DNA of 32,199 nt from Rothia nasimurium (GTDB taxonomy: Bacteria > Actinomycetota > Actinomycetes > Actinomycetales > Micrococcaceae). The notes beneath the pieces are model-generated. The model saw only the letters and a list, made by a program, of their open reading frames with translations, was not told the origin of the DNA and did no database searches. The DNA lies in the NCBI RefSeq assembly GCF_928381705.1, contig NZ_CAKMSR010000017.1:1-32199 (forward strand), read 5' to 3'. Of the stretch, positions 1-6,730 are shown one piece after another. The translations under genes and the position numbers were made by a program. How positions within the stretch are numbered: position 1 is the stretch's first letter; each line of letters begins with the position of its first letter.

Positions 1-56
1 TCGGCCAGTAGGCGTAGGGCTCTTGTTTTGAGTTCTTGGGGGTATTTGGTGGGCAT
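1..56 (-). CDS. IS3-family transposase OrfA, N-terminal 18 residues (partial)
   Basis: The visible residues MPTKYPQELKTRALRLLA match the usual beginning of IS3-family OrfA proteins, whose N-terminal helix-turn-helix starts with a pattern like K-Y-P-x-E-[FL]-K-x-R-A-[VL]-R. OrfA binds the element ends and is fused to the OrfB catalytic part by programmed frameshifting in this family. An AAAGGAA ribosome binding site lies 8-9 bases upstream of the ATG at 56-54. The gene runs off the window start, so intactness cannot be judged. Confidence 0.65.
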   Translation of the reverse strand, partial: MPTKYPQELKTRALRLLA

Positions 57-108
57 GGGTGAAGTTCCTTTGCTCTTTTTTGTTTGTTTCCAATGTACGG
101 GGTCGGAA
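1..108 (-). mobile_element. IS3-family insertion sequence, terminal fragment
   Basis: The fragment contains the start of an orfA-type transposase reading out of the window. Outward of it is a terminus with a GTTCCGACCCCGTAC-like sequence (minus strand), in the style of IS3-family inverted repeats. The outer boundary near 108 is estimated: an unrelated reading frame on the same strand ends in a stop codon at 109-111, exactly where the repeat would end. The rest of the element lies outside the window. Confidence 0.6.
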
Positions 109-306
109 CTAAACCCAGTACATATCAATGTAGCCGCTGGGTGATACGAGGTCTTTTACATCGTGTAGGCGTAGGAATGTGGCTTTTGCATCGGTGATGC
201 TGGTAGTTTGGTTTATGACTGAAACCTTTTTGCTTGTAGCTTTTTCTGACTGCTCAGGGGCAGTGAGTTTAGTTGTTTCGAGGGAGAGTGCAGCAACCGG
301 GTTTGG
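109..306 (-). pseudogene. Gene remnant cut by the IS end
   Basis: A 65-codon open frame with no start codon: a stop immediately precedes it (307-309) and its own stop (109-111) coincides with the presumed IS terminus. The segment KATFLRLHDVKDLVSPSGY looks like real protein, with a hydrophobic/charged rhythm not expected of random sequence. I cannot assign a family. A plausible reading is a chromosomal or element gene truncated when the insertion sequence entered and later decayed at its 5' end. Confidence 0.35.
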
Positions 307-375
307 CTATTCTCTAGCTATATAGGTGAGACCTAAGAGGATTGGGAATTCAACTCAACTGAAGCTACAAACTTA

Positions 376-507
376 ATGCACCAACTTGGGGTGCGGTCTG
401 AAAATAAGGTTGAACTCATCTCAGCTGACAAGATTCCGAGTGAGCCTGCTTATCAAATTACCGAACAAGATAAGATACGGTTCTTCCCCAACTACTTCGG
501 AGACTAA
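376..507 (+). CDS. Small ORF (43 aa) directly upstream of the broken integrase
   Basis: The open frame begins with MHQLGVRSENKVELIS and ends with FFPNYFGD, four bases before the integrase ATG. No family is recognised. The frame stays open upstream of the ATG back to about 336, so this could be the C-terminal rest of a longer truncated gene. In tRNA-targeting elements a small excisionase often precedes int, but this peptide shows no clear winged-helix or MerR-like pattern, so that role is not claimed. Confidence 0.35.
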   Translation: MHQLGVRSENKVELISADKIPSEPAYQITEQDKIRFFPNYFGD

Positions 508-511
508 CCTC

Positions 512-1660
512 ATGCCCCGACCTCGCTTGTCCCCTGGCACCTATGGCAACATCTACAGCACCCAAGCCGCTAGCGGCGCATGGACCGCCAAAACCCGTTT
601 CCGCGATCTCGACGGCAAGACCCGCCTTATTGAGCGCACCGGCCCCAGCAAAGCTAAAGCAGAACTGCGTCTAAAAGAGCACCTCACCGAACAAGCCCAC
701 CAGCATCAGAGCAGCGAGCTCAAAGGCAATTCCCCCGTTTCCCTACTGGCTACCCAATGGTGGGAACAGTTCGAAGAGCAAGGCCGCGCAGTGCAGACCT
801 CACGCATGTATCAAGACGCACTGCGACTGCACCTACTCCCAGCATAGGTGAGCTCACGTTGAACAAGTGCACCCCTAGCCGCCTCACCTTGCATGTTAAA
901 GGCATAGCGACAGACCACAGCTATTCCTCAGCAAAGCGAACTAAGTCTGTGCTCTCAAATATGTTCAAGTTCGCTGTGAGCCGAGACACCGTGCCACGCA
1001 ACCCAGTTCGAGATGTACAGCTCCCAGCGCAACCCAAGAGCCAAGTAAAGGCACTGTCCTACTTTGATGCAGTAAAGCTCAGGGAACAGCTCACAAACGA
1101 TGTGCAGGCCATTCTGGACGTCCTACTAGGCACTGGTTACCGTATCGGTGAAGTGCTGGCCCTACGGTTTAAGGCCAGGGTGCTCTAGTGTGAACATCAA
1201 CGGCACCCTAGTGCACAATGCAGCAGGCAAGCTCATTAGGCAGTCACACCCGAAGTCGAAGAACTCGGAACATTCCTTGTTCCTACCTGAGTTTGTAGCT
1301 GAAATGTTGCGGGAGCGTAGGGATAACCATTTGCCGGCGCACGCTAGAACTACGGCATGGGCAACACCTACAGCTTATGTCTTTCCCTCCACTGCTGGCA
1401 CGGCATGGGAGCCTAGCAACTTCCGTAAGAAGTGGCGGACTCAGGTAGATGCTGCAGGTTTCCCCGGCTTGAAGCCTCATGAGATCAGAAAGACGGTGGC
1501 AACCTACCTAGCTAATGCTGAGGGAATTTCTACAGCGTCCTTGCCGCTGGGGCACTCTAGTGAGTCAATCACTGAACAGTATTACGTCATGCGAGAGCGT
1601 TTTGCGCCGGATATGTCGGCCTTGTTGCAGGCCTTTGGCAACTCTGCTCAGGGTGCCTAG
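512..1660 (+). pseudogene. Tyrosine recombinase (phage/ICE integrase), two frameshifts
   Basis: Three successive frames together make one integrase of about 380 residues. Frame one (512-847) starts MPRPRLSPGTYG and holds the N-terminal arm-binding domain and the start of the core-binding domain. Frame two (about 848-1188) has the rest of the core-binding domain and catalytic box I, GTGYRIGEVLALR. Frame three (about 1190-1660) has the C-terminal catalytic part: PHEIRKTVATYL (H-x-x-R), LPLGHSS and the QYYVM nucleophile tyrosine. Shifts lie near 845 and 1170-1195; the second also loses roughly ten residues after box I. The gene points at the att copy at 1761 and ends 100 bp from it, the normal place for a tRNA-targeting int. 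It is outside the intact element, so it most likely belonged to an older element at the same tRNA. Inactive unless sequencing errors caused the shifts. Confidence 0.85.
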
Positions 1661-1721
1661 CGTTTTTATAACCGTTGGGTTTCCGTTGGGTTAGCCGATT
1701 TTCTACCCGATAAAAATAACC

Positions 1722-1751
1722 CCATCTCACTAGTTTTACCTAGTGAGATGG
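1722..1751. terminator. Bidirectional hairpin terminator beside the left att copy
   Basis: Perfect 12-bp stem (CCATCTCACTAG / CTAGTGAGATGG) with a 6-base loop. Toward the right it is followed by AGTTTTATT; toward the left (minus strand) by a T-rich run. It would stop leftover transcription from the broken integrase and insulate the genes starting at 1892. Read on the minus strand it sits just past the tRNA 3' end copy, so it may once have terminated the tRNA transcript. Confidence 0.75.
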
Positions 1752-1760
1752 AGTTTTATT

Positions 1761-1799
1761 GTAGGGCCTGCGGGGCTTGAACCCGCGACCAAGGGATTA
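1761..1799. repeat. Left attachment site: 39-bp copy of the tRNA 3' half
   Basis: The 39 bases are identical to 30693-30731, which cover the tRNA gene from just beyond its 3' end to within the anticodon loop. Beyond base 1799 the sequences diverge completely. This is the classic signature of integration by a tyrosine recombinase into a tRNA gene: the element restores the tRNA at one end and leaves a displaced 3' fragment at the other. Strand exchange usually lies at or near the anticodon loop in such sites. Confidence 0.95.
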
Positions 1800-1891
1800 C
1801 AGGACCCAATCTACAGCCGCATCATACAAACAACCTTGCTACTGAAAAAACTCTACACCACAACCACTCTCAAAGATGAGGAAGCCCAGTA

Positions 1892-2158
1892 ATGCCCAAC
1901 AACGCACCCCACACCCTCACCATCACCAAACAACCTCGCCACCACTACTCATCAATCAACAATTCCCCTGACTTTGAAGACCTCTACCAAGCAGGAATCA
2001 TCAGCCCCACCGGCGAGGTCATCTGCACCTTCTACTACCTAGCCCGGCCCGGAGAAACTATCGCCCTCCAAGCAAAACTAGAACAGCTAGGCTACTCAAT
2101 ACCCGAAGAGCTACTCCCCAAGCCACTAGCCTCCACCTACAAACTCCACCAGAAATAA
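1892..2158 (+). CDS. Hypothetical protein, 88 aa, first gene after the left att
   Basis: Not recognised. The protein has no membrane segment. A Ser/His-rich N-terminus is followed by a compact part with GEVICTFYYLARPGETIALQ and a short helix (KLEQLGYSIPEELL), suggesting a small alpha/beta fold. Its ATG sits in a TAATG overlap (1890-1894): the TAA is in frame with the reading frame that enters through the att core. In an excised circle this gene would therefore be translationally coupled to the XRE regulator at 30336. In the integrated state no strong promoter is evident in the 92 bases between the att core and the start. Confidence 0.7.
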   Translation: MPNNAPHTLTITKQPRHHYSSINNSPDFEDLYQAGIISPTGEVICTFYYLARPGETIALQAKLEQLGYSIPEELLPKPLASTYKLHQK

Positions 2159-2166
2159 GAACCACC

Positions 2167-2268
2167 ATGACCACCATCAGCTCCGAGACACCCGCAGACG
2201 TAGAGGCCGGTAAAGCCCTACGAGACCAGCTACGCGCCCGCCGCCAAGCAAAGAAAGAAGTTGCCTAG
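2167..2268 (+). CDS. Small basic hypothetical protein, 33 aa
   Basis: ATG at 2167, eight bases after the stop of the previous gene; its TAG overlaps the GTG start of the next (TAGTG at 2266-2270). The product is a charged helix rich in Arg, Lys, Ala and Gln (LRDQLRARRQAKK), perhaps a nucleic-acid-binding peptide, but that is only composition. The tight spacing on both sides is the main argument that it is a real gene. Confidence 0.5.
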   Translation: MTTISSETPADVEAGKALRDQLRARRQAKKEVA

Positions 2269-2543
2269 TGAAAAACCGTACGCCGCGTAAGCCCCTTGTC
2301 CTCATTGCTGTGTACGGGACAGTAATTCTTTCCCTTCTCTACATTTCTACGACTGGTATTGTCATCAGCCTCAGAAGTGCGTTCCAAAATAACACTTTGA
2401 CGTTGGGACAAACTGTTGAACAGACGTGGTTTGCAGTTCTGGATGTAAAAAATCTAGCCACTTTCCTGCTGGTCCTATTCATCTCGCTTTACGTGACTGC
2501 TCTTGTAACTTCACCCAACGACACATCCGACGGACTCAACTAA
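2268..2543 (+). CDS. Small membrane protein, 91 aa, two transmembrane segments
   Basis: Begins with GTG inside a TAGTG overlap with the preceding gene. After a basic N-terminus (KNRTPRKP) there is a hydrophobic segment at about residues 10-33 (LVLIAVYGTVILSLLYIS) and a second at about 62-81 (LATFLLVLFISLYVTALVT). A short polar loop separates them, giving an N-in/C-in topology by the positive-inside rule. No family recognised. Its position in the array leading to the integrase suggests a role in element maintenance or exclusion, which is inference. Confidence 0.6.
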   Translation: MKNRTPRKPLVLIAVYGTVILSLLYISTTGIVISLRSAFQNNTLTLGQTVEQTWFAVLDVKNLATFLLVLFISLYVTALVTSPNDTSDGLN

Positions 2544-2711
2544 GGAAAAAACGAACCAGCCATAGCCACACACATCAAAGCCCGCGGACTCCTCCAAGCC
2601 CCTATCGTTGAAATACCCGGTGAAGAAACACAGATATGGAGCGGTTACAGGCCTGACCTCATTGACCAGCTCGCAGCCAGACAAGCACACCACAGACAAC
2701 CAGCTTCACAG

Positions 2712-2972
2712 GTGACATACAACACCATTTGGGATAATGAACACATACATAAAACACCTATGCCTAACAACGGGCGCGACATGGCCCGTCTCCTCAAAGC
2801 CAACGGATTCACTGTACACCTAGGCAACAGAGGCCACTACAAAGCAACCCACCCCGACTACCCTGATAAACCAGCTATCAGATTCTCATCCACCCCTTCT
2901 GAGGGACGCTGGGCATCTAATACCCTGGCCTGGATCAAAAGAACTTACCAGCTGACCCTGACCAGAAAATAA
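2712..2972 (+). CDS. HicA-like small protein (possible mRNA interferase fold)
   Basis: Residues around 20-80 have the pattern of a HicA/dsRNA-binding-like domain: MARLLKANGFTVHLGNRGHYK (residues split here by function: helix, strand, then the GHYK segment with the usual catalytic-position His), then an SSTPSEGRW segment and a closing helix NTLAWIKR. HicA toxins cleave mRNA and are neutralised by HicB; no hicB-like gene is next to this one, so it may be an orphan or a phage-type homologue. The start is uncertain: GTG 2712 or ATG 2760. The frame is open upstream to 2544 without any usual start codon, so the true N-terminus may have been lost. Confidence 0.5.
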   Translation: MTYNTIWDNEHIHKTPMPNNGRDMARLLKANGFTVHLGNRGHYKATHPDYPDKPAIRFSSTPSEGRWASNTLAWIKRTYQLTLTRK

Positions 2973-3035
2973 TCCGTACCAATAAAAACAGGCCCGCTAC
3001 GCGGAAGAACCCTGCTGAAAACCACTAGACAATGA

Positions 3036-3062
3036 GGCTAGAAGCACGAGTGTGCTCTAGCC
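3036..3062 (+). terminator. Hairpin terminator after the HicA-like gene
   Basis: Stem GGCTAG / CTAGCC continued, after one bulged A, by AGCAC / GTGCT around a 4-base loop, followed by CCATTTTC. Placed 64 bases after the stop at 2972 and before the integrase. Confidence 0.55.
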
Positions 3063-3114
3063 CCATTTTCTCTTTCCTCCCCCCAGATAAGACAGAATCC
3101 AGGGGCCAGCATAG

Positions 3115-3125
3115 CCCCCCCCCCC
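3115..3125. repeat. Homopolymer run of 11 C upstream of the integrase
   Basis: Eleven consecutive C about 43 bases before the integrase ATG at 3168, inside what would be its promoter or leader. Such runs change length by slippage in replication, and are also prone to sequencing error. Confidence 0.9.
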
Positions 3126-3167
3126 ACTTCTTTCTCATTCATCAGATTATCGAGAAAGAAGCAAACT

Positions 3168-3977
3168 ATGCTGACTACCCCTTGGGCTGACGCCCTAACC
3201 GATTTCGCACAATGGCTCCAAGCAGCCGGACGCACAGAGCGCACCATCGAAACACGACTACGATGGCTCAGCACCCTAGCACAGGCCGTTTCTTCTGCAC
3301 CCACAGAAGTAAGCAGCTCAGAAATCACCTGCTGGCTAGCAAACCCACAATGGAAACCCAATTCCCGCCGAAGCGCTCTAGCCTCCGCGCGCCGCTTCTT
3401 CCACTACCTCAAGGTTACAGGCCGCCGGCCTGACAACCCTACAGAGATTCTTCTGCCTATCCGTGTTCCCAGGGCAAAAGCTCGTCCTTTGCCAACGGAA
3501 GTACTCAACGAAGCCCTAGATCAAGCTCAGACCACAGAGCAGTCAATGATGATTCTGCTAGGCGCCTTAGCTGGACTACGACGCACTGAGATTGCCTCGC
3601 TACACACAGATAGTTATTCCCCAGGATGGCTCACCGTAACGGGTAAGGGAGGCGATATGCGCCGCATCCCTGTACACCCGCAGCTAGAGCCATTTTTACA
3701 GCTGAAGCATGAAGGCTACTACTTTCCAGGCAGGTTCACTGGGCATCGTAGTCACGACAATGTTGCTAAAACGATTGGCAGGCTCTTAGGCAAGGGGTAC
3801 AGCTGCCACAGCTTACGCCATTGGTTTGCAACAACTGCTTATGCTCAGTCTCAAGATATCAGGGCCGTCCAGGAATTATTGGGGCATGCCGATATTGCTA
3901 CGACTCAACAGTACATCGGGATTGCCGAAACTTCCCTCGAGTCTGTAGTGCGGGGATTGCCTGGATTGGAGGTGTAG
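3168..3977 (+). CDS. Tyrosine recombinase / integrase, XerC/D-like, 269 aa
   Basis: Intact site-specific recombinase, the likely integrase/excisionase enzyme of this element. Residues 1-95 form the SAM-like core-binding domain; 100-269 the catalytic domain. The catalytic set is complete: Arg138 (GLRRTEI), Lys160 (TGKGG), His214-x-x-Arg217 (HSLRHWF), His240 (LLGHAD) and nucleophile Tyr249 (QQYIG). At 269 residues it is shorter than usual tRNA-targeting integrases and lacks an arm-binding N-terminal domain, closer to XerC/D-type enzymes. It lies 1.4 kb from the left att site, last in a run of plus-strand genes. A C11 tract lies just upstream. That this enzyme, not a lost one, recombines the 39-bp att is inference. 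Confidence 0.9.
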   Translation: MLTTPWADALTDFAQWLQAAGRTERTIETRLRWLSTLAQAVSSAPTEVSSSEITCWLANPQWKPNSRRSALASARRFFHYLKVTGRRPDNPTEILLPIRVPRAKARPLPTEVLNEALDQAQTTEQSMMILLGALAGLRRTEIASLHTDSYSPGWLTVTGKGGDMRRIPVHPQLEPFLQLKHEGYYFPGRFTGHRSHDNVAKTIGRLLGKGYSCHSLRHWFATTAYAQSQDIRAVQELLGHADIATTQQYIGIAETSLESVVRGLPGLEV

Positions 3978-4118
3978 CAACTTTATCCGTGAGGACTTTG
4001 TGACGGCTTGCATCACTGGGCATGCTCCACTCACAAACTACCTCACTGACTTACCCACAGCCCCCACAACCACCAAGTCCCACTGAACTCAAGCCAACGA
4101 CCCAAGGAGATTACCACC

Positions 4119-4595
4119 ATGGCTATCCCCACCGTATTCGTCATCAAGCACAAGTGCGGCCATACCGAAGAACGCGACCTCTCAGACCGCCCAGCAGGTA
4201 AACGCAAAGGTTTTGCGTCCTGGCTCTCAGCACAGGTCTGCTCCCGGTGCTACCGAAAGGAAGGCGCTGAAGAGTACAAGCAGATGCTGCTCGAAGCCGC
4301 CCTCGAAAACCAGACCAAGCTCGATTTGCCCGAGCTCGAAGGAACCGAAAAGCAGGTGCCCTGGGCCACGACCTCACGCAACCAGCTCATCATGGGAGCC
4401 TTTGAGGAACTGGTACGCGGAGAAGACGCCACGCTCACCGAAGAAGAGTTCGAGGAACGATACCTCGTACCGGCCCGACTCATCACCTCAGCCCGCTGGT
4501 GGATTGACTACAAAGACACCGAGGTCGAAGACCTCCTAGAGTGCCTTACCACCGCAGTCGATGAGGGTGAAGACATCAACGAAAACCCTTTCTAA
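4119..4595 (+). CDS. Hypothetical protein with putative zinc-binding Cys/His motif, 158 aa
   Basis: Not assigned. The N-terminal 45 residues contain HKCGHTEERDL and, about 22 residues on, VCSRCYRK: a CxH...CxxC arrangement typical of small zinc ribbons or treble clefs. The rest is acidic and helical (EEFEERY, EVEDLLECLTTAVDEGED). There is no signal peptide or membrane segment, so it is cytosolic. An AAGGAG ribosome binding site lies 8 bases before the ATG. It stands alone between the integrase and the surface-protein genes and is followed by a stem-loop. A nucleic-acid or protein-binding role is possible but unproven. Confidence 0.7.
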   Translation: MAIPTVFVIKHKCGHTEERDLSDRPAGKRKGFASWLSAQVCSRCYRKEGAEEYKQMLLEAALENQTKLDLPELEGTEKQVPWATTSRNQLIMGAFEELVRGEDATLTEEEFEERYLVPARLITSARWWIDYKDTEVEDLLECLTTAVDEGEDINENPF

Positions 4596-4625
4596 GGACT
4601 AACTAGGCACCATGCCCTCCAAGTA

Positions 4626-4662
4626 GTGCCCCGGTGCGAGCAACAGACTCACACCGGGGCAC
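4626..4662 (+). terminator. GC-rich stem-loop after the zinc-motif gene
   Basis: Perfect 11-bp stem (GTGCCCCGGTG / CACCGGGGCAC) with a 15-base loop, 30 bases after the stop codon. No U-run follows, so it may be a weak terminator, an mRNA-stabilising hairpin or part of the next gene's leader. Confidence 0.5.
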
Positions 4663-4698
4663 CTGCCTTAGAAACAACCAACGAAGAAAGCAAAACCA

Positions 4699-6699
4699 GT
4701 GGAATCAAACCGCCAAACGCAGATCACCTTAGCCCCTAACCGGCTGAGTCTGCGTAGCGACCAGACCGACGTTACGGTGAGCACCTGGGGCCGCGTCAAC
4801 ACTGTCACTGCCCAGCAGGTCACCATTCACCAGAGCCCCTATATCCTGACCTGCCTTGACGCCAATTCATCTGAAATTCTTGGCACCTATCTCTATGAGC
4901 AAGGCTCAACTGAGCCCAAGCTCTTGGCCGACCCCGCCGAGGCACCAGCAGCCGCCCGCCGTAGCACCCTCTTTTTTCATGGCTGGATCCTTTCGGTATC
5001 CGAAGACCATGCCCCTACCTACTTCCGTTCCCTCAAAGACTTCACGACCCATGCCCAGCGTGTTGCCGACTCGACCGGCACGGCCTTTGAGCTGACGGTC
5101 AAAGACCAGTCCCCCGAAGACGACGCTCTTCTCACCTTTACCCCCGAGACAGAATCACAAGAGCTGGAAGAAGAAACATTCCAAAGCCGACTAGCTGCGG
5201 CCCCTGTGATGACCGAAGAGGTAGAGCCCAAGGTAGTTCAAGCCGCGCCTATCCAAGCTGATACTTCCGAGTCTGAGCCCGAAGAACCCGAGGAACCTGT
5301 AGCACCAACTGTTCAAAATGGAACAGTTGAAGAGGGCCCCTCTATAGAGCCAGACCTGCCTGCCAGCGTTGATTCCCCTGTCGAAGCTCCTGTTCCCGAA
5401 GAACCCGAGACTGCCCCTGAGCAAACCCAAGAGCAGGCCGAAGAAGAGCACCCCCAGATGATTCGATACTCCACTTTGGAAGAGATGTTCTCAGGCCAGC
5501 AAGAGACAGGTGAAGGTGAGGACAACGAGAAACCAGCTCCACGCCGTAAGCGGCTACTGCTCACTACCCTTGGGGTTTTAGCTGCGTGCTCTGTCCTTGG
5601 AGCCAGCGCATTTGCCGGCATCTCTCTCTACCAGGCCAGCACCGAAGCCTCGACCCTGCCTACAGCAACCGCCGTCAGCCAAACCGTAGTAGACCTGCCA
5701 GTGGGCTACACCCAGCAACCTGCCTGGACGCTCCCCATCCCTGATGGTGCCCGCGTCCATTCATCGCAGGCCGCAACTGCCATCATCGACGGCGAAACTA
5801 TTACTCTCTACTCCAACGCCACCGGCAAGGAAATTAGAAGCGTCACCGGCGCCGAAGAAATCGCAGTTATCGATGAAACCTCTATCGACGGTAAACCCGG
5901 CATCGTATGGCTCAACGCCGATAAGACCAAGCTCACCGCCTGGATCGCTGATGAATCTAACGCAGAAGGCAAACTCATCACCGCTGACCTGCCCGCAGGA
6001 GCAACCGTAACCCGCCCATCAGCTGAAATCATTATCAAAGACTCACAGGCCCAGGTATTCAGGCTCACCCAGGAGGGGCTAAAGCCATATCAGTCCCCTC
6101 AGGGTCTTTCCCCGTGGGCATTTACAGATAAGGGCCTTGTCTCTCTTGGGTATGACGTGCCGTCAGAAGTTACTGACCCTGCTGGTCAGGCCGTTGTCGC
6201 CATTGACCTCGTTTCCCCTGAGGCCGGTTACTCTATGCTCCAGTGGATCAGCATCGGCAATGATTACGCCGCCAGTATCTGGGCGCAAAACCTTAACTCA
6301 GTTACCGCCCAAAGCCAGGTCAAACTCGTTATCCATTCGTTGAGTTCAGGCCAGCCTGTAGAAGTTATTGACGGCCCACTGCAATCTTTAGAACCCACCA
6401 TTGATAGCACTGAGCGTTCCTGGGTTATCGGCCAAGGTAATGACCTAGCAACCTATGGGCCCTACATTTTTTCTCTTCGTACCGGAAAACTTCAGACAGT
6501 CTTGCCGAATGGCACCACAGGGCTCCCAGCCAAGGGGACATTTGGTCTAGCCTCAGCCCCCAATGGAGCAACCTACATCTTCCAAGGTACTGAGGCTGGC
6601 TATACCCTTTCCAACAAAATCATCCTGGCCCAGTCCGGCTCAACTCTTATCACCCAAGCAGGAAACCGAGTTGTGGCATATCCCGCCACTCTTTCCTAA
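4699..6699 (+). CDS. Large type II membrane protein with extracellular repeat domain, 666 aa
   Basis: Function unknown. GTG start. Residues 1-150 form a cytosolic globular domain rich in beta pattern. Residues 155-275 are a Pro/Glu-rich disordered linker (EPEEPEEPVAP and similar). A basic patch RRKR precedes one transmembrane segment at about 284-305 (LLLTTLGVLAACSVLGASAFAG). Residues 330-666 lie outside and show repeated strand-turn units (VWLNADKTKLTAWIAD, FSLRTGKLQTVLPNG) that look like a beta-propeller. No signal peptide, so N-in/C-out. The next gene starts 31 bases downstream and is probably co-transcribed. The NGTVEEGP segment near residue 206 is encoded by a palindrome repeated elsewhere in the element. 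A role in the envelope, perhaps scaffolding a surface complex, is inference. Confidence 0.75.
   Translation: MESNRQTQITLAPNRLSLRSDQTDVTVSTWGRVNTVTAQQVTIHQSPYILTCLDANSSEILGTYLYEQGSTEPKLLADPAEAPAAARRSTLFFHGWILSVSEDHAPTYFRSLKDFTTHAQRVADSTGTAFELTVKDQSPEDDALLTFTPETESQELEEETFQSRLAAAPVMTEEVEPKVVQAAPIQADTSESEPEEPEEPVAPTVQNGTVEEGPSIEPDLPASVDSPVEAPVPEEPETAPEQTQEQAEEEHPQMIRYSTLEEMFSGQQETGEGEDNEKPAPRRKRLLLTTLGVLAACSVLGASAFAGISLYQASTEASTLPTATAVSQTVVDLPVGYTQQPAWTLPIPDGARVHSSQAATAIIDGETITLYSNATGKEIRSVTGAEEIAVIDETSIDGKPGIVWLNADKTKLTAWIADESNAEGKLITADLPAGATVTRPSAEIIIKDSQAQVFRLTQEGLKPYQSPQGLSPWAFTDKGLVSLGYDVPSEVTDPAGQAVVAIDLVSPEAGYSMLQWISIGNDYAASIWAQNLNSVTAQSQVKLVIHSLSSGQPVEVIDGPLQSLEPTIDSTERSWVIGQGNDLATYGPYIFSLRTGKLQTVLPNGTTGLPAKGTFGLASAPNGATYIFQGTEAGYTLSNKIILAQSGSTLITQAGNRVVAYPATLS
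5307..5328. repeat. 22-bp palindrome, copy 1 (AACTGTTC-N6-GAACAGTT)
   Basis: Inverted repeat inside the coding sequence of the 666-residue protein. Together with the next 11 bases it forms 33 bases that match the minus strand of 27157-27125 with one mismatch, although the two genes are otherwise unrelated. A third copy forms the core of the terminator at 12985-13020. Confidence 0.8.
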
Positions 6700-6730
6700 C
6701 ACGCCCCTTCTTCCTCGAAAGGAACCTCTT

